Below, piece by piece: positions 54,027-63,962 of a DNA stretch of 64,000 nt. A program made the position numbers and the translations under genes. Position 1 is the stretch's first letter; every line of letters begins with the position of its first letter. Below the pieces are notes generated by a model that was not told where the DNA came from, did not search any database, and saw only the letters and a list, made by a program, of their open reading frames with translations. The DNA is taken from contig JAJDBK010000020.1 of the NCBI GenBank assembly GCA_029261405.1, forward strand, positions 1 through 64,000. Direction: 5' to 3'. The DNA is from Nitrospinaceae bacterium (GTDB lineage: Bacteria > Nitrospinota_A > UBA7883 > JAJDBK01).

Positions 54027-55874
54027 CTATAAAGGTGTGACAGGAAAAGTAAGGGTTACCTTTGTTCCTTTCTTCTCTCCTTCGCTTTCTATTTCGATGG
54101 ACCCTTTGTGTTGATCCATAATCATTCTGGCGATGGTAAGCCCCAAACCTAGCCCGCCTCCTTTAAAGGTATACTGACCGGAAGAGTGTTCGTTGACTTC
54201 TTCGAGGGAGAAGAAGGGGGCGAAGAGCGCTTCTGTATTCTCGATCTGGAAACCGACTCCGGGATCTGTGATCTCTACAATGGCTTTGGCGCCTTCGGTC
54301 CTGCATGTCACATTTGTGTTTTTGCCGTCGGGTGTGTATTTGATGGCGTTGGAGAGGATCTCTTCCAATACTCTCTGGATCATGATCTGGTCACCCCTCA
54401 CCAGGGTGTCCGCTTCCATTCCGCTCAGCTCTTTGATGATTTTAACCTTACGTCTTTCTCCTTTGGCCGCAATTTCAGCCGTATCGACGCAGTGGGAAAC
54501 GACCATCACAAGGTTGACCCATCCTGAAGCGGTTTTTCCGAGAGATGTCAATCCGCTCAGAATGCTTGTGGCGGTAACGACCCTCTGAATATCGGCGTAG
54601 ATTTCGTCGAGCACATTCGAGCTTTGGGTGATACGCTCGCTTTTCGGCAGATCGTCCACGAGATCGAGGAAAAGAATGCGGAATAGCTCAAGCTTTGTCA
54701 GGGGTGTTCGCAGTTCGTGGGATGTGGCCGAAGCGAAAAACTCTCTCGCTTTTGTTAATATCGCTTCACGCGAGATATCCCTTTTGATGGCTACGAAGCC
54801 GGTAATTCCGCTTTCAGGCTCTGATACGGGAGAGATGGTGGCCTCTACTTCATACTCTGTTCCGTCTTTGCGTTTATTTGTGATATGACCTTCCCAGACA
54901 GCGCCGCCCAGGATGGTGCTCCACATATGCTCAAAGAATTCAGGTTCATGTTTTCCACTTTTCAGGATTCGGGGATTCTGTCCAATCACCTCTTCCCGGT
55001 CAAAGCCTGAGATCCTCTCGAAAGTCGGGTTTACATACTGTATGGCGCCGTCCGTATCGGTAATCAGGATCATATCGGCGGCGTTCCTCATGGCTGTGGC
55101 GAGGCGCCTCGCCTCCGATTCGGCTTTGCCTCGCAGTAAAATCTGGTCGCTGAGCCTCCATGCTCCATAACGAATGACTCCGATACCAAGAATCCAGAGC
55201 AATCCGTAAGTCACTATTTTGGTGAAAAACTCACTCTCTTTTCGTAATAACAGCTCACCTATCGGAACGGATACACTAATCCCGCCACGGACATCTCCCA
55301 TGTGGTAACCCTGTTTGGCGTGGCATTTCAGGCAGACTTCGTTTATAAAAAGTGGCCGCATGAGCCTGAGGTACGGTTTATCGCCGATGTTGGTGAACTC
55401 CATGGTTTCAGGAACATTACGCTCGAAAGACTCCAGGGCGGCGCGTTCCCACTCGTCCGGGCTGTTTGCGGGCCTGATAGGTCTCAGGCTTGTTATATGT
55501 CCGTGTACATCGAGTTGTCTGCTGTACTCCTCGAATATCTGGCGGGTCATGTAGGCGGGGTTTATGAGTGTGAGGTTTTTACCGAAAGGGGTTGTTATAT
55601 CCCGCTCCTTGACTTCAAGGTATTCGTTGGGAGGTGTTCTTTCGGAGATCGGGGCGTAAACACCCTGATGCGAGGCTACCCAACTTCTGAATGCAACAAT
55701 CCACTCGAAATGCACGTTCGCTTTGTTTCTTGCAAGCAGTTTGACCATCTGGTCGGAGTAGTGCAGGTCACGGGCGAGGATTACGGAGAGAATGATGGTC
55801 CATCCGAGTAATAAAGCCAGGACGTAGCGTCGATACCGTGCGTCAAGCGACTTGTGAGAGGCTAAATCAGTCAT
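54027..55874 (-). CDS. Sensor histidine kinase with c-type heme-binding (DUF3365/Tll0287-like) domain
   Basis: A 615-residue membrane kinase. Transmembrane helices lie at about 18-35 and 220-237. Between them is a periplasmic DUF3365/Tll0287-like domain with a covalent heme motif C181-LKC184-H185. A PAS domain follows (about 255-370), then HisKA with H386 (SHELRTPLT) and a HATPase with NAIKYT, DPGVGF and GGGLGLGL. A heme-bearing sensor of this type probably responds to redox state, NO or oxygen. No response regulator is adjacent. It is convergent with prfB. Confidence 0.92.
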   Translation of the reverse strand: MTDLASHKSLDARYRRYVLALLLGWTIILSVILARDLHYSDQMVKLLARNKANVHFEWIVAFRSWVASHQGVYAPISERTPPNEYLEVKERDITTPFGKNLTLINPAYMTRQIFEEYSRQLDVHGHITSLRPIRPANSPDEWERAALESFERNVPETMEFTNIGDKPYLRLMRPLFINEVCLKCHAKQGYHMGDVRGGISVSVPIGELLLRKESEFFTKIVTYGLLWILGIGVIRYGAWRLSDQILLRGKAESEARRLATAMRNAADMILITDTDGAIQYVNPTFERISGFDREEVIGQNPRILKSGKHEPEFFEHMWSTILGGAVWEGHITNKRKDGTEYEVEATISPVSEPESGITGFVAIKRDISREAILTKAREFFASATSHELRTPLTKLELFRILFLDLVDDLPKSERITQSSNVLDEIYADIQRVVTATSILSGLTSLGKTASGWVNLVMVVSHCVDTAEIAAKGERRKVKIIKELSGMEADTLVRGDQIMIQRVLEEILSNAIKYTPDGKNTNVTCRTEGAKAIVEITDPGVGFQIENTEALFAPFFSLEEVNEHSSGQYTFKGGGLGLGLTIARMIMDQHKGSIEIESEGEKKGTKVTLTFPVTPL

Positions 55875-55886
55875 TCAGGAACCTGC

Positions 55887-55904
55887 TATTTTATATATAA
55901 AATA
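55887..55904. promoter_or_regulatory. 18-bp perfect AT-only palindrome upstream of the heme kinase
   Basis: TATTTTATATATAAAATA is a perfect dyad 12 bp upstream of the kinase ATG, placed where a ribosome site or operator would lie. It could be an operator or simply AT-rich promoter DNA of the divergent region 55875-56106, which holds no gene. Confidence 0.35.
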
Positions 55905-56106
55905 ATACTACTATAAACTATTGTCAGTTCAGTATGGAATAATAAAATAAACGATAAGTTGATCTGAATTGTAGCGCTTGCGTCAGGCGTATTGTTGAAA
56001 AGGATTGTTTGAAATCCTGGCCTGATATGGACTATCTTTCACTCATCCGGTTAATATAATACAATTTCAATTTCAGCGATTCTTTTGACAGGCGAATAAG
56101 GAGAGC

Positions 56107-56688
56107 ATGTTACTTCTCATAGATAATTACGATTCGTTCACATATAACCTCGCCCAGTATTTTATTGAGCTTGGGCGGGAGGTGAATGTGGTCCGTAACG
56201 ACAAACTTTCCGTATCAGATATTTCGGAGATGAAGCCTGCGCTTATTGTCATATCCCCCGGCCCGAAAACACCCAACGAGGCGGGTATCTCTGTAGAAAC
56301 TGTAAAGGCTTTCACCGGCAAGATTCCGATTCTCGGTGTTTGTCTAGGGCACCAGTCGATAGCGGCGGCTTTCGGTGGTGAAGTGGTAAGGGCGCCCTAC
56401 CTGATGCATGGCAAGACGAGCATGGTTCATCACGACAACAAGGGAGTGTATGAGAATATCGAGAACCCGTTCGTAGCAACCCGATATCACTCCCTGATTG
56501 TGAAAGAATCGACCTTACCGTCATGTTTTGTGGTTACATCCCGTACCGACGATGGCGTTATTATGGGAATCCGGCACAAATCGGATCCAACAGAAGGGGT
56601 GCAGTTTCATCCCGAGTCGATCATCACAGATCGTGGCAAGGATCTGCTGTTAAACTTTATTAAATTTAAAGGCGCGCAATGGCGATAA
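56107..56688 (+). CDS. trpG: Anthranilate/aminodeoxychorismate synthase glutamine amidotransferase subunit
   Basis: A 193-residue class I amidotransferase. The nucleophile elbow is GVCLGHQSI (Cys near residue 79) and the triad ends in GVQFHPESI. It begins LLIDNYDSFTYNLAQY, typical of TrpG/PabA. It supplies ammonia for anthranilate, and perhaps for aminodeoxychorismate, as one subunit often serves both. The partner trpE/pabB is not in the window. AAGGAG precedes the ATG. It overlaps trpD by 10 bp. Confidence 0.95.
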   Translation: MLLLIDNYDSFTYNLAQYFIELGREVNVVRNDKLSVSDISEMKPALIVISPGPKTPNEAGISVETVKAFTGKIPILGVCLGHQSIAAAFGGEVVRAPYLMHGKTSMVHHDNKGVYENIENPFVATRYHSLIVKESTLPSCFVVTSRTDDGVIMGIRHKSDPTEGVQFHPESIITDRGKDLLLNFIKFKGAQWR

Positions 56689-57692
56689 AAGAGGCAATAT
56701 GCAAACTCATCTCCGATAACGATCTGACCGAGAAGGAGATGGTCGAGGTGATGGAACAGATTATGACTGGTGGCGCCACCGACGCGCAGATCGGTTCTTT
56801 TCTGACGGCGCTCAGGATAAAGGGGGAGACCGTTGATGAAATAACAGGCGCCGCGAGAGTTATGCGTGAAAAGGCCACCACCATCAACGCAGGGGCCGGA
56901 AAGATAGTGGATACCTGTGGTTCCGGGGGAGACGGCGCATCGACCTTCAATATCTCCACTACCGCCGCTTTTGTCACTGCAGGGGCGGGGCTGACCGTGG
57001 CCAAGCATGGCAACAGAGCGGTATCGTCGAAAGCCGGTTCAGCGGACACTCTCAAGGCGCTTGGTGTTGATATAGAGGCAAGTGTTGAGCAGGTGGAGAA
57101 GTCCCTTAATGAGGTGGGAATAGGATTTCTATTTGCCCCTCTACTGCATGGCGCCATGAAATACGCCATTGGACCGCGCAGGGAGATAGGGGTGAGGACA
57201 GTTTTTAATATCCTTGGCCCCCTAACCAATCCGGCGGGCGCCAAATCACAGGTTATCGGCCTCTACGACAGAAAACTGATAGCCCCTATCGCCCATGTAT
57301 TGGCGAATCTTGGATCGGAGCATGTCTTTGTGGTCCACGGCGCCGATGGTCTGGACGAGGCCACCGTCACCGGCGAAACGTATATCGCCGAATTGAAAAA
57401 CGGCGAGGTGAAGGAGTATACAGTCACTCCCGAGGATTTCGGTTTGGAAAAATCAACCCTGGAGTCGATCAAGGGGGGTGACGCGGAGACAAACGCCACG
57501 ATTACCCGAAATGTCCTGAAAGGGAAGAAGGGCGCCCAACGGGATATAACAGTATTAAACGCCGCCCTTGCCATCTGCGCCGGCGGTGTGACCGGCTCTG
57601 TGGCGGAGGGGGTGAGAAGAGCCGAGGAGTCGATCGACTCGGGCGCCGCCCTGGGCAAGCTTGAAGGTTTAACCTCTATTTGCCAGGTATGA
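56679..57692 (+). CDS. trpD: Anthranilate phosphoribosyltransferase
   Basis: A 337-residue enzyme of tryptophan synthesis. The PRPP-binding loop is DTCGSGGDGASTFNIST, followed by KHGNRAVSSKAGSADTLKALG and GPRREIGVRTVFNILGPLTNP. It transfers phosphoribose to anthranilate. The start overlaps trpG, and the stop overlaps the proB ATG (ATGA). Confidence 0.96.
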   Translation: MAIKEAICKLISDNDLTEKEMVEVMEQIMTGGATDAQIGSFLTALRIKGETVDEITGAARVMREKATTINAGAGKIVDTCGSGGDGASTFNISTTAAFVTAGAGLTVAKHGNRAVSSKAGSADTLKALGVDIEASVEQVEKSLNEVGIGFLFAPLLHGAMKYAIGPRREIGVRTVFNILGPLTNPAGAKSQVIGLYDRKLIAPIAHVLANLGSEHVFVVHGADGLDEATVTGETYIAELKNGEVKEYTVTPEDFGLEKSTLESIKGGDAETNATITRNVLKGKKGAQRDITVLNAALAICAGGVTGSVAEGVRRAEESIDSGAALGKLEGLTSICQV

Positions 57693-58837
57693 CCCGCTCT
57701 TTCGGTGAACGCCGGGCCGACCTGACCCGGGGCGCCAAACGGATCGTTATCAAGGTGGGTAGCGGACTACTGACCGGCGCCGGTCATACCGAGGTCGATG
57801 AAACTGTCATCGCCATGATCGCGGGGCAGGCGGCGGAACTTGTCCGAACCGGGTGTAAAATCGCTGTTGTGAGTTCCGGCTCTGTGGCTATCGGGTCGAG
57901 ACTTCTCAACGTCAACCGGAAAGGGATGTCGATTCCGCAAAGGCAGGCGGCCGCGGCTCTCGGACAGGGAAGCCTCATCGCCATGTGGGCGAAGTATTTT
58001 GGCGAGGAAGGTTTTAAGGTCGGGCAGGTGCTTCTTACCCACGATGACCTGAAGAACCGTCGCAGATTTTTAAACTCCAGAAACACCATAAACACACTTC
58101 TCGATTTCGGCCTTGTACCGATTATCAACGAGAACGACACGGTGGCCGTGCATGAGATAAAATTTGGCGATAACGATGCCCTTTCGGCCAGAGTGACCAA
58201 CCTGATGGAGGCGGACCTGCTTGCGATCCTTTCCGATGTGGACGGGCTTTTTACAGCCGATCCGAGGCTGACACCGGATGCCGGAAAGATAGACTATGTA
58301 GAGGATGTGGACGATTCTATCCTTGAAATGGCTGGCGACTCCTCCTCCATGACAGGGCTAGGCGGCATGTCATCGAAGGTTCAAGCCGCCGCCACGGCTG
58401 GTAAATTCGGCGCTCCTACTGTAATCGTTCCCGGAACCGTGCCCGGCATTCTGAAAAAAGCGCTCGGATCGGACCCCGTAGGCACCTTTTTCTTCCCCCA
58501 CAAGGATCAACTTTCGAGCAAAAAACATTGGATTGAGTTTATACTTAAACCGGAAGGTGAAGTTCATATCGACCAGGGCGCCAGGGAGGCTGTAAAACTC
58601 AAGGGAAAAAGTCTGCTGGCTCTGGGGATAACGAGGGTGGTGGGTGAATTCGAGTCTGGAGAGGCGGTCAACATTTTCGGTCCGGATGGTGAGCTTGTGG
58701 CCAAGGGGCTGGTCAACTACCACTCCCACGAGCTTGTCCGAATTAGCGGGAAACATTCCGGGTTGATTGAAGAGACCCTGGGATACAAGGTATACGACGA
58801 AATAGTTCACAGAAACGACATGGTGTTTTTCACATAA
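57689..58837 (+). CDS. proB: Glutamate 5-kinase
   Basis: About 382 residues from the ATG at 57689, which overlaps the trpD stop; a TTG at 57680 is in frame but less likely. The amino-acid kinase fold has [30 protein letters not shown] and [21 protein letters not shown]. The C-terminal PUA domain is present ([23 protein letters not shown]). It catalyses the first step of proline synthesis. The stop overlaps the proA start by one base. Confidence 0.96.
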   Translation: MTRSFGERRADLTRGAKRIVIKVGSGLLTGAGHTEVDETVIAMIAGQAAELVRTGCKIAVVSSGSVAIGSRLLNVNRKGMSIPQRQAAAALGQGSLIAMWAKYFGEEGFKVGQVLLTHDDLKNRRRFLNSRNTINTLLDFGLVPIINENDTVAVHEIKFGDNDALSARVTNLMEADLLAILSDVDGLFTADPRLTPDAGKIDYVEDVDDSILEMAGDSSSMTGLGGMSSKVQAAATAGKFGAPTVIVPGTVPGILKKALGSDPVGTFFFPHKDQLSSKKHWIEFILKPEGEVHIDQGAREAVKLKGKSLLALGITRVVGEFESGEAVNIFGPDGELVAKGLVNYHSHELVRISGKHSGLIEETLGYKVYDEIVHRNDMVFFT

Positions 58838-60090
58838 TGAGAAGTGTTTTAGAGATAGCCACGGCGGCGAAAAAGGCGTCCAGGATTCTTGCCACCTCGT
58901 CTACTTCGTTAAAAAACGGCGCATTGTCAGCAATGGCCGACGCTCTGATAACAAATTCGGATACCATTGAGGCGGCCAACCGGATCGACATGGATAATGG
59001 CGCTAAAAATGGTTTGACCAGCGCCATGCTCGACCGGCTTCTAACGGATAAAAAACGGATAGAATCGATGGCGGCGGGGATTGCAGAGATAATAAAACTT
59101 CCCGACCCGGTGGGGGAGATAAACGGCATGGCAAAACGTCCCAACGGCTTGAGCGTAGGAAAAATGCGGGTTCCACTGGGAGTGGTGGGTATTATTTACG
59201 AGTCCCGCCCGAACGTTACCGCCGACACGTCAGCGCTCTGTCTGAAGTCGGGCAACGCTGTCATACTACGCGGTGGCTCCGAGGCGTTTGAATCGAATCG
59301 GGCGATAGCGAAAATCCTGGCCGATGCCGCAACCGGCGCCGGAATAGCTGAAAACGCCATATCGACCATTCCGGTTACCGACCGGCAAGCGTCCCTCGAA
59401 ATGTTAAAGCTCGATAGGTACATAGACATTATCATCCCCAGGGGTGGCTATGGCCTTATCAGGTTTGTAACGGAAAACTCGCTGATTCCGGTAATAAAGC
59501 ATGACAAGGGTGTTTGTCATGTCTACGTCGATATAGACGCGGATACCGATATGGCGGAGTCGATCACATTCAACTCGAAGGTTCAGCGTCCCGGAGTCTG
59601 CAACGCCATGGAGACTCTGCTGGTACATGCGGGTATTGCGGAGGTATTCCTCCCCGGCATGGTCGAAAAATTTGTTAAGGCCGGTGTGACGGTCAGGGGG
59701 TGCGAGAAAACCTGCGAGATACTCCCCGGCGGGGCAGTGGAAGCGGCGACACTTAAAGACTGGGACGAAGAATACCTGGACCTCATTGTCTCGATCAAAA
59801 TAGTGGAAGATTTTGATGCGGCTGTTGACCATATCGCTAACCATGGTTCGGGTCATACGGAAACCATCGTAACGGACAATTACCGGACCGCCCGACGGTT
59901 TTTGTCGGAAATAGACTCCTCTGCTGTCATGGTCAACGCCTCCACTCGTTTCAACGATGGAGGAGAGTTCGGGCTTGGCGCCGAAATAGGTATCTCCACC
60001 CAGAAACTTCACGCCCGTGGCCCTATGGGGCTGGCCGAACTGACATCGCAAAAATTCGTGGTCATGGGCGATGGCCACATTCGGGAGTGA
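58837..60090 (+). CDS. proA: Gamma-glutamyl phosphate reductase
   Basis: A 417-residue NADPH-dependent enzyme of the aldehyde dehydrogenase superfamily. The catalytic cysteine is in [13 protein letters not shown], and the cofactor region includes [16 protein letters not shown] and [11 protein letters not shown]. It makes glutamate semialdehyde, acting on the ProB product. Overlapping start and stop with proB indicate tight coupling. Confidence 0.96.
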   Translation: MRSVLEIATAAKKASRILATSSTSLKNGALSAMADALITNSDTIEAANRIDMDNGAKNGLTSAMLDRLLTDKKRIESMAAGIAEIIKLPDPVGEINGMAKRPNGLSVGKMRVPLGVVGIIYESRPNVTADTSALCLKSGNAVILRGGSEAFESNRAIAKILADAATGAGIAENAISTIPVTDRQASLEMLKLDRYIDIIIPRGGYGLIRFVTENSLIPVIKHDKGVCHVYVDIDADTDMAESITFNSKVQRPGVCNAMETLLVHAGIAEVFLPGMVEKFVKAGVTVRGCEKTCEILPGGAVEAATLKDWDEEYLDLIVSIKIVEDFDAAVDHIANHGSGHTETIVTDNYRTARRFLSEIDSSAVMVNASTRFNDGGEFGLGAEIGISTQKLHARGPMGLAELTSQKFVVMGDGHIRE

Positions 60091-60097
60091 CGGACCA

Positions 60098-60766
60098 ATG
60101 AGCGTAGGTGTGATGGGAGGCGCTTTTAATCCGATACATATCGGGCACCTTAACACAGCTTGCGAGGTTGCTTATAAGATGAACCTCACCAAGGTCATAT
60201 TTGTGGTCTCCGCCCGTCCCCCTCATAAGGATCAAAAAACGCTTATCAGCTCCAGGCATCGCTATGAAATGGTCAAAATCGCCTGCAAGGGAAACCACGC
60301 TTTCGAGGCTTCCAACACCGAGATCGACAGGCCCGGCTTAAGCTACACTATCGATACCATGCGAGGATTCACGGAGGAGTATGGCAAGAAACTCTATTTT
60401 ATCCTTGGCCAGGACGCCCTTGAGGATATAGGGCAATGGAAATCGGCGGCGACGTTGCTTAAAACATTCAATTTTATCTGCGTAACCCGGCCCGGTTACG
60501 ATTCCACCACCCTGATGGATCTTCTGTTAAGCGTCATTTCGCTCAAGTACAGGAACGTGAAGCTTAATATCTTGTCGAGAACGGATGATGGAGAGGCTGA
60601 AACCATAGGAATTGTTGGTTCCGATTCGGTGATAAAGCTTGTAAAGGTAACACCTTTGGACGTATCATCCACCGACATCAGGGAACGGATCAGAAACGAC
60701 GAACCTTTAGGGTATCTGGTTCCCGAAGGTGTACGGAAATATATAAAAGAAAACAACATCAGGTAA
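60098..60766 (+). CDS. nadD: Nicotinate-nucleotide adenylyltransferase
   Basis: About 222 residues from the ATG at 60098, which has GGGAG upstream and gives the family's N-terminus; the ATG at 60071 inside proA is open but lacks a site. The nucleotidyltransferase motifs are MGGAFNPIHIGHL and the C-terminal SSTDIRERI. It makes nicotinate adenine dinucleotide for NAD synthesis. nadD next to proA and rsfS is a widely conserved arrangement. Confidence 0.95.
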   Translation: MSVGVMGGAFNPIHIGHLNTACEVAYKMNLTKVIFVVSARPPHKDQKTLISSRHRYEMVKIACKGNHAFEASNTEIDRPGLSYTIDTMRGFTEEYGKKLYFILGQDALEDIGQWKSAATLLKTFNFICVTRPGYDSTTLMDLLLSVISLKYRNVKLNILSRTDDGEAETIGIVGSDSVIKLVKVTPLDVSSTDIRERIRNDEPLGYLVPEGVRKYIKENNIR

Positions 60767-60816
60767 GATCGCCCTAATAACTTAACTGGGGCTATGGGGG
60801 TGGTAAAATAGAGACT

Positions 60817-61230
60817 GTGACTGACGATTTACGCATAGGCGGGGAATCGGGCGCCGTTACGGCGGAGGAAAAGGCCTTGCTATGCTATAATTCCGCCTTG
60901 TCAAAAAAAGCTGACGGGATAGTTGCTTTTGATGTCCGGTCGATATCGGATGTGGCCGATATTTTTATGGTGATGGGCGGCTCGTCAGGTAGACAAGTGA
61001 AGACCATAGTAGACGCGGTGGAAACGGCGTTGCGCGCTATGGGAGAGAAAAAATATCATATCGAAGGATACGATAACGCCACTTGGGTTCTTATCGACGC
61101 AGGCGATGTTATCGTGCATGTGTTTCTGGAAAAAACAAGGCGATATTACGAGATTGAGCGACTGTGGGCCGATGCCGAAACCGTGAAGTTTCCATCGGAA
61201 GGCCCGCAGGAGAATGTGGAGGTAGTATAG
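60817..61230 (+). CDS. rsfS: Ribosomal silencing factor RsfS
   Basis: A 137-residue RsfS/Iojap protein. It contains DVADIFMVMGGSSGRQVKTIVDAVE and the block WVLIDAGDVIVHVFLEKTRRYYEIERLWADA. It binds ribosomal protein L14 and blocks subunit joining under starvation. The start is GTG at 60817. It is followed 4 bp later by the DksA-like gene. Confidence 0.94.
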   Translation: MTDDLRIGGESGAVTAEEKALLCYNSALSKKADGIVAFDVRSISDVADIFMVMGGSSGRQVKTIVDAVETALRAMGEKKYHIEGYDNATWVLIDAGDVIVHVFLEKTRRYYEIERLWADAETVKFPSEGPQENVEVV

Positions 61231-61234
61231 TTTC

Positions 61235-61600
61235 GTGGACAAGGAGCAATTGGAACAGTTCCGGGGGATCCTGATCAACCTTCGAACGGAAATCGGGGGA
61301 GAGTACGAGCGAGCGGTGGAAACCACCAATGAGCAATTTGGCGATTCGAACCTGCCTGACGCCAATGAAGAGGCCTCCAGAACTATAGAACGGCGTTTAC
61401 ACCTTCAAATGAGCGACAAGAACCATCAGACTCTTACTCAGATTGAAGACGCTCTGGACCGTATTAATGATGGGGAGTATGGTATTTGCCTGGAGTGCGG
61501 AGAGGATATTCTTCCAGCTCGCTTGCAACTTATACCCTACGCTCGTTTTTGTGTTGAATGTAAGGAAAACATAGAAAGAGGAACCGGTCAAACCGGGTAA
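61235..61600 (+). CDS. DksA/TraR-family zinc-finger protein
   Basis: A 121-residue protein with an N-terminal coiled coil and a C-terminal zinc finger C85-C88-C106-C109 (CLECGEDILPARLQLIPYA). The DxxDxA acidic coiled-coil tip of E. coli DksA is not clearly kept; LPDANEEASR occupies that position. It probably binds the secondary channel of RNA polymerase and helps stringent control. The start is GTG at 61235. Confidence 0.9.
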   Translation: MDKEQLEQFRGILINLRTEIGGEYERAVETTNEQFGDSNLPDANEEASRTIERRLHLQMSDKNHQTLTQIEDALDRINDGEYGICLECGEDILPARLQLIPYARFCVECKENIERGTGQTG

Positions 61601-61607
61601 TTAAATT

Positions 61608-62903
61608 ATGCCGATACGTCTATCCGCCCTTCTGATTGTAATATCCGCCATATTTTTATTCCTGGCCTTCTTTAACCCTGAACCGGTGCGGATTGTTCTG
61701 CTACCCGGTTTTCAGGTCGACATGACTCTTGCGGTCCTCCTGATGGGAGCGTTTATCGCTGGTGTGGTGTCAGTCTTTGTACTCTACTTCTACGACTCCA
61801 TCGCTTCGGTTCTTGCAAGTCTGAAACTCTCCTCCGGCAGGCGACGGGAGGAGAAGATCAAGTCGCTCTATACCGCCGGACGTGAAAAACTGATGATGGA
61901 GAACCTCAAAGACGCAAAGCGGCTCTTTACCAGGGCTGTCTCACTCGATAACAATAACGTTCCTTCCCTTATTGAACTGGGAAAGATAGCGCGAATGCAG
62001 GAAAACCTGCCGGAAGCCATAAAGATCCACTCCAAGGTGATGGGACTCGACGAGAGCAACCTGGAAAACACCCTGGAACTTGCCCGCGACTATACAGTTT
62101 CGGAGCAGTTTGCCAACGCCGTTACGACTCTTGAGAGAGCCAGGGTAATCGCTGGTCGGTCCGTTCCTCCCCTGCGCGAAATTCGTGAAATCTTCATGAA
62201 ACTGAGGAACTGGGAAGAAGCCCTTAAAATCCAGCGGACCATAGTCGATCTGGCCCCATGGGACAGTGTTGACGCCGAGAAGAAACTGATGGCTGGCCTG
62301 ACCTACGAAACCGCCGACCGCAAACAGAGCGATGGGGACGCCGCCGCCGCGAAAGACCTGTACAGATCGGTTTTGCGTATCGATCCGAGCTTTGTTCCGG
62401 CATACCTCAAACTTGCCGAAGAGGATAGTATCTCCGGTTGGGAGAACGACGCAATAACCCTCCTTGAAAAAGGCTTCAAGGTTACAGGGTCGATTGTGAT
62501 ATTAAAATTCCTTGAGTCGCTTCTTCACCAGAGGGGTGAGCCGGAAAGAGCGATCGCTCAACTTAAATGGGCCAAAAACGTTGCGCCCGATAACGAGGCC
62601 ATCGGTCTTTTGCTGGCGGGGGCTTATCTCACCTCTAACGATATTGAGTCGGCCAAAAAGGAGATTGAGTCGTTAAACGGTTCCGTTTTCGATTACACTC
62701 TCTACCACCTTATCGTAGGAAACATCAAACTGGTGGAAGAGAATATGGAAACCGCCATCGATTCGTTCAGAGAGGCGTACAACCGCGAGGCGGCATGTAT
62801 GTTTCACTTCACCTGTACTTCGTGCGGTCAGCTTCGCAAAGATTACGCCGGGCGTTGTAAGAACTGCAACTCCTGGAACACTCTCCAGACAGCCCACTAC
62901 TAG
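61608..62903 (+). CDS. LapA-LapB fusion: membrane-anchored TPR protein with C-terminal rubredoxin-type metal site
   Basis: A 431-residue protein. The N-terminus has two transmembrane helices (SALLIVISAIFLFLAF and LAVLLMGAFIAGVVSVFVLYF) as in LapA/DUF1049 proteins. A linker and about eight TPR-like repeats follow (residues 80-390), and the end is a four-cysteine site (C403, C406, C417, C420; FTCTSCG, then RCKNCNSWNT) like that of LapB/YciM. In E. coli lapA and lapB are adjacent separate genes, and LapB controls LpxC turnover and LPS assembly. Here the two appear to be one polypeptide. The gene begins 7 bp after the dksA-like gene. Confidence 0.85.
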   Translation: MPIRLSALLIVISAIFLFLAFFNPEPVRIVLLPGFQVDMTLAVLLMGAFIAGVVSVFVLYFYDSIASVLASLKLSSGRRREEKIKSLYTAGREKLMMENLKDAKRLFTRAVSLDNNNVPSLIELGKIARMQENLPEAIKIHSKVMGLDESNLENTLELARDYTVSEQFANAVTTLERARVIAGRSVPPLREIREIFMKLRNWEEALKIQRTIVDLAPWDSVDAEKKLMAGLTYETADRKQSDGDAAAAKDLYRSVLRIDPSFVPAYLKLAEEDSISGWENDAITLLEKGFKVTGSIVILKFLESLLHQRGEPERAIAQLKWAKNVAPDNEAIGLLLAGAYLTSNDIESAKKEIESLNGSVFDYTLYHLIVGNIKLVEENMETAIDSFREAYNREAACMFHFTCTSCGQLRKDYAGRCKNCNSWNTLQTAHY

Positions 62904-62911
62904 AATATATC

Positions 62912-62948
62912 GTCGGGGCGCTGAAGTTTAACGATTCAGCGCTCCGAC
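62912..62948. terminator. Bidirectional stem-loop between lapAB and the YpdA-like gene
   Basis: A 14-bp stem (62912-62925 with 62935-62948, one mismatch) encloses a 9-nt loop. It lies between convergent genes, and its right arm overlaps the last codons and stop of the reductase gene. There is no long T-run on either side. Confidence 0.55.
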
Positions 62949-63904
62949 ATTATCGATTTTCCGTGTCCCCTGCTGTTCTCGATAAATATTTTGTTATTGT
63001 TGATGCCGGCCGCTATTGATCCCGCCACATAAAGACCGGGAACGTTCGTCTCGAAACTTTCCTTATCGTATTCCGGCGCTTTTGTCCGCTCGTCGATCCT
63101 GACTCCAGCTTGACGCAAAAGCTCTACATCGGGGTGGTAGCCTGTGAGCGCGAAGACGAAATCGTTGGCGATTTCAATGGTATTGCCGCTGTTCGTGTCG
63201 GTTACCGTAATGGTATCGGGATCGATTTTCGTTACCCGGCTGTTGAACATAGCCTTGATCTTGCCCGATTCGAGTCTCTTTTCAATATCGGGTCGTACCC
63301 AGTATTTTACGCTGTCGGAGATGGTGGGACCCCGATGCACAATGGTCACATTAGCCCCGGCTCTCTGGTAGAGGAGGGCGGCTTCCACAGCAGAGTTTTT
63401 CCCCCCGATTATGGCGACTTCACATCCGTTGTATGGATGCGCTTCGGTATAGTAGTGGGAGACCTTTTTGCGTTCTTCCCCTTCAATCCCCAGCATGTTC
63501 GGGTTGTCGTAATAACCGGTGGCTATTATTACCTTGTCGGCTGAATAACGAGTCGTCTTACCCGCCATGTTATTGGTTGCAACTTCAAAGGAACCTGATG
63601 CCTGCGTGATTCCGGTTACCTCTTCATAGGTGTTGATCGTTAAATCGTAGTAGGAGGCCACGGCCCGGTAGTAGTTTAGCCCCTCCATGCGTGTAGGCCG
63701 AAACGAATTCGATACGAAAACAAGCTCGCCGATAGAGAGAAGTTCCGGGGTGGTGAAAAAGACCATGTCGGTCGGAAATTTGTAAACCGAATTTACCAGG
63801 CACCCCTTTTCGATCACCAGATATTTAAGGTTTCGTTTTTTTGCCTCGATGGCGCAAGCCAGTCCAGCCGGTCCGGCGCCTATGACGATAAAATCGTAAC
63901 TCAT
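62936..63904 (-). CDS. YpdA-like FAD/NADPH disulfide reductase
   Basis: A 322-residue flavoprotein. The FAD fingerprint is IGAGPAGLACAIEA and the NADPH fingerprint is IIGGKNSAVEAALLYQRAG. The C-terminal GLYVAGSIAAGINNNKIFIENSRGH closes the FAD site. There is no redox-active CxxC between the two nucleotide sites, as expected for YpdA (bacillithiol disulfide reductase) rather than thioredoxin reductase. A low-molecular-weight thiol disulfide is the likely substrate. Divergent from glyS. Confidence 0.9.
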   Translation of the reverse strand: MSYDFIVIGAGPAGLACAIEAKKRNLKYLVIEKGCLVNSVYKFPTDMVFFTTPELLSIGELVFVSNSFRPTRMEGLNYYRAVASYYDLTINTYEEVTGITQASGSFEVATNNMAGKTTRYSADKVIIATGYYDNPNMLGIEGEERKKVSHYYTEAHPYNGCEVAIIGGKNSAVEAALLYQRAGANVTIVHRGPTISDSVKYWVRPDIEKRLESGKIKAMFNSRVTKIDPDTITVTDTNSGNTIEIANDFVFALTGYHPDVELLRQAGVRIDERTKAPEYDKESFETNVPGLYVAGSIAAGINNNKIFIENSRGHGKSIMSER

Positions 63905-63944
63905 CGCTTTTCCTGTAATTGAAAAAGAAACATTTTACTCCATC

Positions 63945-63953
63945 TGATATAAT
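63945..63953 (+). promoter_or_regulatory. Extended -10 promoter for glyS
   Basis: TGATATAAT gives a perfect TATAAT (63948-63953) with upstream TG. The glyS ATG is only 9 bp further, so the transcript would have almost no leader. No good -35 is seen. Confidence 0.45.
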
Positions 63954-63962
63954 CCTTCCGCT

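Noticed and set aside
59404-60156. 250-codon open frame on the minus strand
   Set aside because: Antisense to proA and the start of nadD, both certain genes; no recognisable domain.
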